A stretch of DNA of 64,000 nt, from assembly GCA_032158295.1 (NCBI GenBank), contig CM063251.1, positions 15,885,757 to 15,949,756 on the forward strand, in the 5' to 3' direction. The stretch comes from Pycnopodia helianthoides. Taxonomy: Eukaryota > Echinodermata > Asteroidea > Forcipulatida > Asteriidae. The stretch's first letter is position 1, and every line of letters begins with the position of its first letter. The notes beneath the pieces were generated by a model. That model worked only from the letters and a program-made list of their open reading frames with translations. It did not search any database and was not told the origin of the DNA. The translations under genes and the position numbers were made by a program. Below are positions 18,356-29,668 of this stretch, in pieces.

Positions 18356-19689
18356 GTGAGGGGATTTGATACAGTTAGTGCGAACGGAATAAGACTCAAT
18401 TTTTACAAAGACTCGATTGATCTTATTAGACTGCGCAAGTATTGCGCGTATTCGAACGTTTGTGCCATTTTTCTTTCCTCACACGTTTAACCAATGTACA
18501 TGTACGTGGAAGCCGAAGGCGCCACAAAATGTTCAAATGCGCGCAAGACTTGCACGGTCTATTGCTCAGCAAAGTATGACGTCACACAACACAAGCCACT
18601 GGGCCAATAATAATCATTAGGCCTATACAACTCTTCTGCATCATGAATCTGAATCTTGGGGCTTTTCCCCAAACCTCGGCTTAGGCTCCGGCTCTGGCTT
18701 GCCGGAGCTCCGGCTTGCCGGGCTCCGTTTGGTGTGGTGAAGCACTGCAAAATATTGTCGATTGCCAGAGCCGGAACCCAAGCCATAGGAGTTTGGAAAA
18801 CGCCCTTAGTATTTTGTGAAATCAAACCCTGTGCTGGACCGGATTAATTTCATAAAGCCTCTCACCTAAGATCAATCATCTTAAGATGAGCTTTGCCGTA
18901 AATCAATCTTAACTGCGTATAATAAATGTGATATCACAATGAAAATAACTATTTGATTTTAATATAATATTAACAACTCATCTCAAGATGAATATTTGAA
19001 AAGCTCAAGAGTTTGAATTGAAAATAGCATGAAAGCAACAAGTGGTCGATGAGTTAGTAAATACTTGTGAATCATATTTTGATTATTAAAAAGTGTGTGG
19101 TAAGTCGTATAAATACACGCGGTTGTTTAAGCAGAACTGTGCACACCCTTTCTTATACACATAATTATAAGGAGACAACAAATTACAACATTTTATGAAG
19201 ACTTAAAAAGGGACACAATCGAAACGTCGAGACGACCATTACGGTAATGTTACAACCATTAATTCACTCGATAAATTATACTTGGCGATCTCATCAGATG
19301 ATCCTCTGATTATCACAAACCGATAAAGAACACATTTCCGCAAGAAATGATTAAATTCTAATAGTTATACGACTTTCTTATACAAAAGTTATATTTACAT
19401 ATGTTTTTTTTCCAAGCTTGCTGATCGTCTCCGTGTGGTGCGATGGCGTAGAGAGACCTTATTTTATTGGTCGCATAATGTTCTCGTCTTGCAGCTGCAA
19501 GAATATCCGTACAGCGGCCAAGTGTGCGACAACATTTGACTTCTTACTAATAATTATACACTTTTTTTTCACTCTTTAGGCCTACTGGTCAAATGACGAT
19601 CATCGTTTTGTAAAGTGACATTATTTTCTGGGTCAATGACCGAAGCTTTTTAGTAATTGATTGAGTATCAAACATTCCCTGGTATCGGT

Positions 19690-19800
19690 AAATGTTTTTG
19701 TTCAAGGACACATGTTCTTCCGTGGGTGGGATTCGAACCCACACTCTGGTGACTCGTCCACCATGAGTCCGGTGCACTTTAGACCACCAAGTCGCGGCAC
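19690..19800 (-). repeat. tRNA-derived SINE, minus strand
   Basis: On the minus strand: GTGCCGCGACTTGGTGGTCT (D-arm like), a variable-arm-like segment, then GTGTGGGTTCGAATCCCACC, a perfect T-arm/B box, then the tail GTGTCCTTGAACAAAAAC. The tail matches the SINE at 7769. The 3' end is close to the end of the sulfotransferase-like gene. Confidence 0.7.
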
Positions 19801-19859
19801 TCGAGCCTCAAAATATTTCATACCACAACCTTGAATCAAGGATGGTGTCGTTTCAATTG

Positions 19860-19865
19860 TTTATT
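19860..19865 (-). terminator. Poly(A) signal of the sulfotransferase-like gene
   Basis: AATAAA on the minus strand, about 110 nt past the TAA at 19974-19976. It is the closest canonical signal. Confidence 0.55.
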
Positions 19866-19973
19866 TATCTTTGGTTGGGTGTTTCACGACTTAACTGACC
19901 AAGGAAGTATTAGAAACTTTGTGACGAATGCTGTCCAGAAAACGGAAAAAGGACAATATTCAAGTGTTCTTTT

Positions 19974-20843
19974 TTAAGGTTTTAGTCTAAGTTCGTACAA
20001 GGTCTGGTAGTAAGGTTCACTTTGTTCACTGCACTCAATCACATCGTTGGGCAGTCCGGTGTTTGAGACTGTCTCAGACTTGGTCTCGCACTTGGAGATG
20101 AAGTGGGTGCTCCTCAGGGCTCGATCATAGGTCCCCATGTACGAGTTCAGCATGCTCAGCGACGGCGCGCAGTGCCACCTGGAGCTGATGCTGTCATTGG
20201 ATTTCCATGACAGCATGGCCTCGGAGAAGGGTAACCCCAGGGTCTCGCAGTACTTCTTGAGGATGACCTCAGGAGATCGGCACAGATCGTCGGCGTCAAT
20301 AATGATCGGCTTCTCCCTGTAGTTCCGGCAGATGTGGTTGTACAGATCGTACGATTCCTTGAAGGCGTACCCTTTCGGAAGGCCGTTTTTGACCGAGACT
20401 TCCTCGGTGTATCCGGGGTAGCCGTTGACCACTTTGTGGAAGGACATGAGCGCCTTGGCCGGCTTGCGGATGATGAACGTGTGCCGGAAGCCGTCCGGGA
20501 TGGCATCGTAGCGGCCGTCCACGGCGAACGCCATGTCCTTGCAGAAGATCATCTGGCTCCCGCTGTAGTCTGCCTCCAGCTGTTTTCGGACCCAGGCGTA
20601 CGTGTACTGGTTCTCCTGCGGTATGGCCGGGCCGGACGGGGCCCGCCTCTCGGGGCCGAAGTAATACGCCGCGGAGTACGGCTCGTGGAAGATCTCCACC
20701 GGACATGACATGTTATCGATGCTTCTCAGGAACGCCGTTGATAACGAGCGAGGAACGGCCCATAGAATCACGCGGACAGGCCGTCTCGAAGACAGGATTG
20801 TCGGCACCGCGCTGCGATGGGTCGAGGCATGGTTCGTGTCCAT
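19974..20843 (-). CDS. P-loop sulfotransferase-like protein (single coding exon, 289 aa)
   Basis: The ATG at 20843 opens an uninterrupted frame to TAA 19974-19976. The frame is open 5' of this ATG but only non-ATG codons precede it back to the acceptor, and the likely 5' exon has no ATG, so this start is preferred. Near residue 27, VRVILWAVPRSLSTAFLRSI is a beta-strand/P-loop of the type that binds the 5'-phosphosulfate of PAPS in sulfotransferases. FRHTFIIRKPAKALMSFHK matches the 3'-phosphate-binding region (RxP...S). ADDLCRSPEVILKKYCETLG resembles the later conserved helix. No signal peptide or membrane span is seen, so it is probably cytosolic. Such proteins are often labelled branched-chain-aminotransferase-like by annotation transfer from plant fusions, but nothing here resembles an aminotransferase fold. 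Substrate is unknown. The coding exon is visibly more G+C rich than its surroundings. Confidence 0.85.
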   Translation of the reverse strand: MDTNHASTHRSAVPTILSSRRPVRVILWAVPRSLSTAFLRSIDNMSCPVEIFHEPYSAAYYFGPERRAPSGPAIPQENQYTYAWVRKQLEADYSGSQMIFCKDMAFAVDGRYDAIPDGFRHTFIIRKPAKALMSFHKVVNGYPGYTEEVSVKNGLPKGYAFKESYDLYNHICRNYREKPIIIDADDLCRSPEVILKKYCETLGLPFSEAMLSWKSNDSISSRWHCAPSLSMLNSYMGTYDRALRSTHFISKCETKSETVSNTGLPNDVIECSEQSEPYYQTLYELRLKP

Positions 20844-20872
20844 CTTGAGTTCTTCAGGCAAATGAACACAAT

Positions 20873-21140
20873 CTGCAAGGGAAAATTTGAAACAAAATGA
20901 TTAAACAAACCATAAATATCATCAACATATTTGTGACAATTTTTTTTAAAAGCCTTCTTTGTAACTGTTGGAATAGGTCCCACCTAGCCGTTTTGACAAG
21001 TGAACAAATCTCCACTGCGCGGGGACTCACCAATCAGATTGTAATATATCTGCCACGCTATTTGTGTGGATGCTGAGTTACTCTCGGTCGGCTGTGAGGA
21101 AATGATTGCACCGTAGTCCCACAATTTGCACCTGAGAAAA
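20873..21140 (-). other. 5'UTR exon (21031-about 21140) and 158-bp intron of the sulfotransferase-like gene
   Basis: On the minus strand a strong donor (CTGATTG then GTGAGTCC) ends an exon at 21031. The acceptor CCCTTGCAG ends at 20873, so coding exon 2 starts at 20872. The exon between the probable start site (about 21140) and 21031 contains no ATG and is therefore noncoding. The intron is short compared with others in this window. Confidence 0.6.
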
Positions 21141-21168
21141 ATGATCAGTCCCCGTTGCAGCCAGCTAA

Positions 21169-21176
21169 TTTATATA
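21169..21176 (-). promoter_or_regulatory. TATA box of the sulfotransferase-like gene
   Basis: TATATAAA on the minus strand, in the context CGGTATATAAATTAGC. It lies about 140 bp upstream of a good splice donor, in the position expected for a start site near 21140. Other genes here have GC/YY1-type starts with no TATA, which would fit inducible or tissue-specific expression; that is inference. Confidence 0.55.
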
Positions 21177-22190
21177 CCGCTGGCTCGCAAATCCGGGCAG
21201 GTTTTGGTGGTGCTGGAGTTCGTTGGCCTTGATATTCAATGAAAACATATAAAAAAAACTCATGACAAAACCAACCTATACTTTGTGCAAACCAGTGCCC
21301 GGGGGGTAAAGTGGTTTTTCCACGTGATTTGTTCCCCTCGTCTTTTAACTGTTAGTTGATTCACGACCGGTGCTAAGTTTTATTTGTATACTGTACACGT
21401 CCGTGTAGCGTTATTATTCTGCTCATCAACTGCCAATGTTGTCTTCTTTTTTTCTTCAAGTTTTTTGTCCCAAGATATTCTTTACAATATTGAATTGTAA
21501 GCCGGTGACTTGAACCCCCGCATACCAAACGCCACCGATGACGTCACCTCTTTGGGGTTTGAACTTTAGCTGAATTATCCGGATATTCTGGAGATTTTTT
21601 TTCTCTCTCAATTTTCTCTTGACATTGATGGAGAATTTCCCCGGTGATCGAGTTCCGGACGGGCTGGGCTGTAAAGGCCGGCTGGGAAAGAGTGGCAACG
21701 ACCAGTATTCGCGTGGGCTACTGTTTTTTATATAAGTTTCACTTTAATAGCCGTCAGACTAGAGACCCGTGCAGTGGGATCGAGCTCTCAAACGGACGAC
21801 CAGCGCACAGATTATTTTTCAAGAGAAACGGCCAAAAATAAACAACTGCAACAAAGGAAGACATAAATAAATACAAACTTGAAGTGGAAAAGAATGTTAG
21901 GATATAAAACATAGAGGCCCATGAAGGATCGCTTACCAACTACACTATAGAGTTTGGAAATAGTGCACTGTTCAAATACTACGAAATAAATTACTTGACT
22001 CACGGTTTTTTTTTACGTATACAAGGAAGTACGCTTTCAAGAAAAATGTCTCAAATTCACCGTACCTTGAATTTGAAAAATTCGATGAATTTCAAAATGT
22101 GCTATAATTAATTGGAATCACTTTGGGTTCGTGAGCTTAATGTGTGAAGTTCTTAATTCTTTTCTACGCGGTCATGAATGTTCATGACAG

Positions 22191-22566
22191 TTAAAGGAAC
22201 ATTACAGAATTGGTAATTGTAAAATATACTTTTGATCACAGATTTACATAAAACTTACACGGTCTAATGATGATGATAGTAGAAAACATCCCTAGAAATA
22301 TTTCTGTCTGAAACGCCATATTTGATGAGAAATAAATCAAACTAATTTCTGATTGGAGTTTATCGCTCATGAGCGTTTTATTCATGCATTGTATAACACA
22401 TGCAAATTTGTAAACGGTTTTGCACTATTTTCTCGTGACCCAGACGGCCGATCGATCTCAAACTTCTACAGGTTTGTCAGTTTATGTGTATGGTGGATTA
22501 CATAAAGTGATTACACTGCCAGCGACTGTTTTGTTAGCAAAAACCAATTCTGTAACATTCCTTTAA
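22191..22566 (+). repeat. TTAA-MITE subfamily A, copy A2
   Basis: Ends TTAAAGGAACATTACAGAAT and CCAATTCTGTAACATTCCTT then TAA. The right TTTAAA is shared with the next element (22563-22894), with no spacer. Confidence 0.9.
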
Positions 22567-22894
22567 AGGCAATGGATACTTTTGGTAGTTATTCTAGGAA
22601 TACATTACCATAAAACTTTAATACCAATACGAGAAACGACTCCCTCTGAAGTAATGTTGATTTTGAGAAAGAGGTAATTTCTCACTAAAATGTTTGAATC
22701 TGAGAAAGGCTTCAGGCATGGATTTGAATGCACACAATTCTGCAACAAGGGTGTTTTTTCTTTCATTATTTTCTTGCAACTTCGATGACCAGTTGAGCCC
22801 GAATTTTCACAGGTTTGTTATTTTATGCATATGTTGGGATACACCAAGTGAGGATAGTCTTTGAGGATTACCAAAAGTATATCCTGCCTGTTAA
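22563..22894 (-). repeat. TTAA-MITE subfamily D (GGATAC TIR), copy D1
   Basis: The left end GGCAATGGATACTTTTGGTA is answered by TACCAAAAGTATATCCTGCC then TGTTAA. The internal core on the minus strand is CAAACCTGTGAAAATTCGGG then CTCAACTGGTCATCGAAGTT. It abuts A2. Confidence 0.85.
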
Positions 22895-23505
22895 AAAGAG
22901 ACCGTGACATTATAGTTTTGCATGCAGTACACGCGCGCACTGGGCTCAGTGTGATCATTTTATTATTATTTTTTTTAAATTGTCTTTATCTTAATCGAAT
23001 GTGAAAATCAAATCAAGGGTCATAGTATTTCTTATTTTGGAAAATGTATGAATGCCACTAATGACGTCATGCGGATAAATGTAGAGTTAGAAGGTAGAAA
23101 TGACCCCCCCCCTAAAAAATAGTAATTAATAAAACAACCCAAAAGACAAAGACCAAACACCCCAACAAACAAACAAACAAACAAAACAACCCCAACATGA
23201 AACGTTGAAGAAGAATTTACTTTTGAACCTTGTTGTACTGTTAAAAAATTAATATAATGAATAAACCATATTTATATGGATTTTAAAATAGAGTCAATTT
23301 GTTGCCATTAGCAGTAGGCTACCAGGTTGAAAATAATATAGCTCCCGTTGTCTTTCGGGTAACATTTTGTAGGTAGACGCCCCTTTATTCTAGGCCAGGG
23401 GCATAGCAAGGGTTTTTTTTTTTTTTAGAATACATTTAGTGTGGAGCCGTCTAGAAAGAGTGTGTGCTTGGAAGCGAATTTGGCAACTGGCGTATCCCTG
23501 GGGTG

Positions 23506-23528
23506 AGGGGTGGGGGGGGGGGGGGGCG
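23506..23528. repeat. Poly-G tract
   Basis: GGGG-rich run, almost pure G for more than 15 bases. Similar homopolymer tracts occur at 25724-25742 (C), 54237-54257 (G) and 61190-61204 (C). These may carry length errors. Confidence 0.7.
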
Positions 23529-26500
23529 GGGGTTGTGAAAGCCAGTTTGCCGACCAATATTCTCTCCTATTCCAAGAGCAACCAGTACATTCCAAACCAA
23601 CCAACCATTCGTTGCAAATCAGTGTGCTAAGATTTTCGGAGTAACTGGAAGGGAAATGGTTATAGTGGTCAGCAAAATGACTGAATTTGAGTCTAGATGC
23701 CTTGTCGCAGGCCTGCTTGCGGTGCCTTACATGTACGTGGATGGAGAGGCGAGTGTGAAAGCCAGTTTTTGTCACACCACCGTACAGCCCCCCCCCCCCC
23801 CATGCCTAGATACCCCCTGGTCATAGGCCTATGCAATCCACAGTTCTGGGGTAACTATTGATTATCCTCATCGTAAAACCAGGACTCCAAAAGCTTTTTT
23901 AAAAGGCTTGCGCAAGCTCACAGAATGAAAGACATTTTTTCGAAAAGGTATTTTCGATTTGCGCATACTAAGTGCAAATGAAATGGCAATAACCACGGTT
24001 CAGGTTAACGTAGGCAGGCAGGCCTACTTTGCGAATCGGACACATTGTCTCGGAAGTTGCGATGCTCAAGTGTTGATGGAATTCCCACTCCCAGCATCAC
24101 CGAGTCCGCGGATATTGCTTCGGGGTTAGGCAGAATATTTCCCACAATCGTGCGACCCCTAGGTGTCTCAGAAAGATCATTAATCGGATCACAGTCCACG
24201 TGGACTCCCATGGGCTTACTTCAGTTGTACGAGGAAAGCTAAATAATAGAGTCACTGCATGCACCCCGCTGAGACTAGGCGTAGAGCAGAGACAGAGCCT
24301 TGAACTTTCAGTCATGCTCGTTAACTAATATACTAGTAACACTACTGACTAATTCCTTATAATCATACTATAGCAATTTAGCATAGGCCCTGTATTTCAA
24401 AATCACATTCATCATAGTGTGGCGCTCATTTTTATAACAAACGAAATTCCAGATAGGCGCTATACCTAGAAATAAGGACTCTTCCTCTGTGCTGTCACAA
24501 TAGTAACGAAAGTGAAAGACCGCCAGGACTAGGCCCTATATACCCCTACCATTCACGACCTCGCTTTGATTTCATCACAATAGTATGATCATGGAGGAGC
24601 ACCAAGCCTATTAGTGTTTTAATTGTCACGAACACCGTTTGTCTATGATGGAATTTTACGGTACACCAACGATGCATGCATGGATTGTTTTCACACAGAA
24701 CATACTGGCCAACTCAACGGACCGAAAACAACAACAATGCTGTCGACGTCCGTCGTCCACATGCACCTTATTTGCATGAGTCGTCGAAGCTGTCAAAAAC
24801 TTTCGAACGGATCTTTCCTGAAGTAAGTAACATTATCGTAAATGATAAGTCTTACTTGCTACTTATGATTGAGACTTACCGTGAGCTTAGTTTGATGTCT
24901 GGAGGCAAATGAATATCACCATCTTCACAAGGGGGAACAATTTTATTCCAGTATAAGGAAACTTCACTCTCGATTTTGAGACAATTTCTCTCCAGCGTCC
25001 GGTGTGCGTTGTGTCAGCAGCCAGCCACCATCCACACACATGCGCATGTTGTGAGGGGGCGCGTGAGCCGCCCACGTGCTTTTCACATGCACTTTAGTTA
25101 GGCGACACAGCAGCATAACACACTGTTTCTGAACTGCAGGACGTTGGGGAAACGCTTGGGAACAGTCTAGGTACCAGGAGACATGCTAGTGGGTATTTTG
25201 ATTGACTGCACTGTTATTACGGCTATTCGGTGTATTCGGTGGTTACGTCATCATTACCATGTCATTCATGGACAGACCGCGGGAGAGCATTGAAGATCGA
25301 TGATCGGTTTGAGATGATGAGGACACTATGAAGGACGTCTTTAGAGAGACTTCCTCGTGGCCATGATAACTTTAGGCCTTCAGTATACACACGAAAACAG
25401 TTCTCCACACTTTGAGACGGACCTGTCTATTGTTTTTCCGTCATTCCGTTTGGTCATGTGAGTCTCATTAAGGACCCGTTAGTAAAACAACTGGCTTCAG
25501 TTTAGTCTCCGACTGGGGCTTCGTCAGTGTTTTGAAAAAAAAGACACATTCAGCACGGGTCTAAACAGGCGGAATAGGCAGCGGGGCGGGGCTCAGAACC
25601 CCGGTTTTCCCCACCACTCTTTGCACCCCCACTCTTGCCCCCCCCCCCATGGATCGAAACAAACAAACACACAAGTCGATATATCAAAGCCCCTTCCCCC
25701 ATGCCAAGCTGCTTCCGCTTGCGCCCCCCCCCCCCCCCCCCAATATGGTTGTGTCTTCCATACGCGACCGAGGCAAACAGTGCCTAAGCCAGAGCCTATA
25801 AGCCTAAGCCACGGTCTAAGACCGTGTCCGAAGTTTGGCGGCTAAGGCTTACGGCTAAGGCTGGATCACCACGTCAACATCAACATCAATTTTTGCAGTT
25901 TTGTTTATTCCTCAATGACTGTTGACCTGTAGTTTTTTCCAATACACCATTTCTACAGGTGGAACTAGTCACATTATGGTGACTTCATAATATACTTTGA
26001 TGTGTTTTGGGTGATTAAAAAATTCAAACGACAGGCGACATGAACTTGTGAAACTAAAAATGTTCCGAATCAATGCATAACAGCGAGCTGCAGGTATGCA
26101 GACAGGCCCTTGATCGGGCCTCGGTCGTTCCCCGGCCGGGAGCATCGTATCTGCAGGTTCGGCGACCGGTAGTTCATTTCCCCCAACTCAATTCTCACGC
26201 TGGAGTAATGCAACAGCTCATTGAAAACTCGTTAATTGCGCCAGGCAGTAAATTTCTTTCGTCTAGTTTGAACGAGTCAAACTTTCCCTTGAGGGTAGTT
26301 AAGATTTGGCTGAAAACTGGGTTAAAAAGGGGAATGAATTTTTTTAATTTGTATGGGAGAGCTCTGGTCTAGAAGTTGAGTTAAACTAAAGTGACACTAA
26401 AGGTAAAAATGTTTATGCGTTATACAGCCCAACGTACAGCCCAACGTACGGTATTAAAAGTTGCAACTCTCAAGATAATGATGTCAATGTGGATTATTAT

Positions 26501-27309
26501 GGTTTTATTTGAGTTGCGTAACCAGACATTTTTACGGGAGGGTGGTGAGGGTGGGGGAAGTTACGCCTTGGTTCTGCTGATTTGCTTTTAACCAAAGGGA
26601 ACGGGACTGCTTAATGCATTAGACCATGGGAAATATCTAGCAAGCTACTACATCTTACAGGCCTACCCGTGACTATTTTGCACCAAACTCGAAAACAGCG
26701 AAATATTTAGCAGATCTTTGTAAAAATGTTTCCAAACGGCAGGAACAATCACAGCTTATCATATTATATCTATAGCAAAACAAAAAAGGACCAATTTATC
26801 TTCCCATTCAACCTTGATTTGATCGCATTGGCCCTTTGCGGAAGCACATCTTTCGGCAAGGGGAATTCAGACAACAGAGGTGGATAACCCTAAGCCGGAA
26901 GCTGAAGCCATGCTTTCGTAAAAGGACCAATTGACTCGAATATTGAAGAGGGGGGAAGTGACCGTTGTGACTAAAGGTGTAGGCGTATATTAAGCTCAAC
27001 TTTTTGGGGGCTTCTCAACTATCCTCAGCCCCCTGAGTACTTAAGCTTCTTTTATCTTCTCGCAAGAAGCTCTTTTAAATCTCTTCGATTGAAGGAAGTT
27101 GAATAATTGCAGGGGGATCAGACTGGAATTCGATAGTCAATACTCACCAAGTGGCGACAGTGTTTGAGTGACCTATTCTGAAAGAGTGTATTGTTCATCT
27201 GCAAGGGCACGGTACAGTGTGTGGACAATCGATGATAATAGTGGCAACATTATTACATAAAAGGGACAAGTTGTTATTTTTTTTAATGCTAAGCTCACGG
27301 CACTATAAA

Positions 27310-28065
27310 CAAAAAACATGGGCAGAATTGACCCAGATTCCGGACCTCACAGTGAGTCTGACTCATTAATGGGTCATTATGACCCGAAACTGTTTCAACC
27401 TAAGGGAAAATCCGAATCGAAAACCCCGTTTTGTAACCATTAAAGGAAACATTACAGAATTTGCAGACAAAACAGTTGCTGGCAGGGTAAGCACTTTATC
27501 TAATCCACCATATACATAAACTAACAAACCTGTAGAAGTTTGAGATCGATCGGCCATCTAGGTCACGAGAAAATAGTGAAAACTGATTACACATTTGCAT
27601 GAAATCATATAGATTCACTAAATGAATAAAACGCTCACTGAGCGATAAACTCCAAGTCGGAAAACTAGTTTATTCATTTCTCATCAAATATGGCATTTCA
27701 GACAGAAATATTTCGAGGGATGTTTTCTACTATCATCATCATTAGACCGTGTAAGTTTCATGTAAATCTGTGATCAAAAAGTATATTTTACAAGTTTTTT
27801 TCTTACCAATTCTGTAATGCTCCTTTAACTGTTTATCTGGAATGTTGATAAGTTACGTAATAGGCCTAGTAAGGTTAGTGTACTCGAGTCCAAATAATTT
27901 AGATGTTTAAATAATATTGTAAGTATACGTCTATATTGGATTTTTTTTTAACGAACCCCATAATCCCATTTTTAACCATCGGGGTCAACCTGACCCGGAA
28001 TGGGGGGTCATAGTCCTCCGGGACAGGGAATACTGGTCAATTCTGACCCAGGAGTTGTTGTAGCG
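27310..28065. repeat. Repeat with GGTCAnnnTGACC palindromes, split by a MITE
   Basis: Left and right parts (about 27325-27400 and 27975-28060) contain TGGGTCATTATGACCCG and GGGGTCAACCTGACCCGG plus other TGACCC half-sites. A subfamily A MITE is inserted between them. A relative at about 32080-32150 shares TGACCCGGATTGGGGTC and GGGTCAGTTTGACCCGGGAG. Confidence 0.55.
27440..27828 (-). repeat. TTAA-MITE subfamily A, copy A3 (inverted)
   Basis: Left end TTAAAGGAAACATTACAGAA, right end CCAATTCTGTAATGCTCCTT then TAA. The core is on the minus strand relative to A1. Confidence 0.88.
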
Positions 28066-29016
28066 TTTTTATAATACCGTTGCTTTCCGTTGAATGAAAC
28101 GAAAAAAAATCCTGTGCATCGTTTTTTTTAATCCTTTGTTGACCCCGGACAGCAAGTAAAAATGAACTGCAGGATAGCGAACCTATTTGTCTATATTCGG
28201 GCCAGAAAGGAGTTACTTTTTGTATACACACATAAATTGTGACCAACTAAACAAGGGTCAACTTTGTGGAGTGTTTTTTCTTCTTCTCCCTCTCTGTCCT
28301 AAAGCTGGGGTGTTTTCATAATTTCGTTTTGTTCAACAGCCTCGATTGTACATACAGGGCCAATACAATGGCCGCCTCGGGATGTTGCCAGTCAGTTTGT
28401 GTATAGAGAACAAACTCTAACGAGACTCGAGATCTGTTCAATATTATCATTGGCAAGTGAAAGGGTCCTTTAAAATAAGTTTGCATTCATTCCATATCAG
28501 ACGACAAACATCGTGCTTTTCAGGTTGTGGTTTTGATTATGCGCTGTTACATTGTTGGATTTACTCTCTCCAGAATTTAATTGCAATTAAAGCACAACAA
28601 CACGGTCTTTAGGATCGAGGGGGTTTGAGGCAAGTGGCATTCCTTGGGGAGATTTAATTCTGCGTTTGGGGATTTGGGGTGGTGCTTGTGTCATTGGGTC
28701 TCCTTCATAAATTATGCCCAGCTTCCATGACTATTGTTTACTCCATTTTTGTCTCTAAGTGCAGGATGAGGGCGTGGTTCTCCGGGAGGATTTCGAGGTC
28801 ACTAACCCCCCTCAATCACCACGCACTTTGACAAAATACATAAAGTAAACTCAATGGTATCGTCGGTCCAATGTCACTCGAGTCGTTCCCGATGAGGGGT
28901 TTCATAGGTGTCCTTCTTTGGGGAAAAGATTCCAAATCAGGGTATATGAAGGTATCCTGATGTGGATAGTTATTGGCGATATCCTGTAAAATAATAGAGG
29001 AGCGTTCGTAAGACAG

Positions 29017-29199
29017 GGGCCAATTTCATAGAGCTGCTTAAGCACAAAAAGTGGCTGAGCACAACAAAATTATTCTTACCAGAATAAAGTTACCAGCCGA
29101 ACTACCATGTCACATGTACAATTTGTGACTGGTGTTCTGCTTACAGCAGAACGTTGTTAAGCAATATTTTCTGCTAAGCAGCTCTATGAAATTGGGCCC
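29017..29199. repeat. Foldback MITE, GGGCCCAATTTCAT family
   Basis: Left end GGGGCCAATTTCATAGAGCT, right end AGCTCTATGAAATTGGGCCC. The interior CACAAAAAGTGGCTGAGCAC and CAGAACGTTGTTAAGCAATA match the 5011 copy in inverse order. Confidence 0.8.
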
Positions 29200-29569
29200 A
29201 GAGCACCGTTGAGACTGAATATCATCTGTGTGCAGAGTGTCCAGCGCCGAAGCAACAGGGTAAAGTTTCAGGGAGGCACAAATTTGCCACCTTTATTTTT
29301 AACAACATAAACTGTTGATGTTTTGTCAAGGGTTAGTGTACGTTCATACTGGGCTTATTTTGATAGAGGTGAGCAAAATAAGTAATATTGTGATTTGGGG
29401 GAGAATTCAAAATGCTACTTTCTAAACTTGAACAGTATTTTAGTCTGAACTATTTCAAAGGAGGGTTGATGATGGTATGAACATTAATCAGCGAGCTCAA
29501 GTTCAGATTGAAACTATATTCAATATTTATTTTATTCGAAAGTTACCAATCGCGGGGGCCGTACACAAA

Positions 29570-29668
29570 GATTGATCTTAACTGTTAAGCAAAGTGTGAT
29601 GTCACAATACAAATCACTATGGCAATATGAGACAACTGAATCTTGGTGTTTTGTGAAATCGAGCCCTA
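29570..29668. repeat. Dispersed repeat (TGTGATGTCACAATACAAAT family)
   Basis: AAGATTGATCTTAACTGTTA followed by AGCAAAGTGTGATGTCACAA and TTTTGTGAAATCGAGCCC. The same order of motifs occurs at about 18850-19010, 46787-47395 and 50009-50450. Confidence 0.6.

Larger units (their letters stand above)
21177..27309. other. Long region without recognised genes
   Basis: Apart from the two adjacent MITEs at 22191-22894, no coding or repeat structure is compelling. At 24880 the minus strand has a good donor (CTCACG then GTAAGTCTC) below a CpG-rich stretch with CACGTG at about 25073. This could be a noncoding first exon of a minus-strand transcript, but no partner exon was found. Confidence 0.4.

Noticed and set aside
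20156..20708. Three long open frames overlapping the sulfotransferase-like exon (two on minus, one on plus)
   Set aside because: They are other-frame readings of a G+C-rich exon. Their composition is Arg/Pro/Ser biased and they match no family, while the main frame has clear motifs.
24005..24242. Overlapping open frames on both strands
   Set aside because: No recognisable motif, no convincing splice partners, and comparable on both strands. Best explained by chance.
24880..25075. Possible 5' exon of the sulfotransferase-like gene with a strong minus-strand donor
   Set aside because: A closer exon with TATA box and donor at 21031 explains the gene better. Kept only as a remark.
26073..26372. 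99-aa open frame
   Set aside because: No motif, no conserved-looking composition, no promoter or splice context.
28760..28850. Exon-like segment after TCTCTAAGTGCAG on the plus strand
   Set aside because: The frame is short, ends soon and resembles no protein. No matching donor or neighbour exon.
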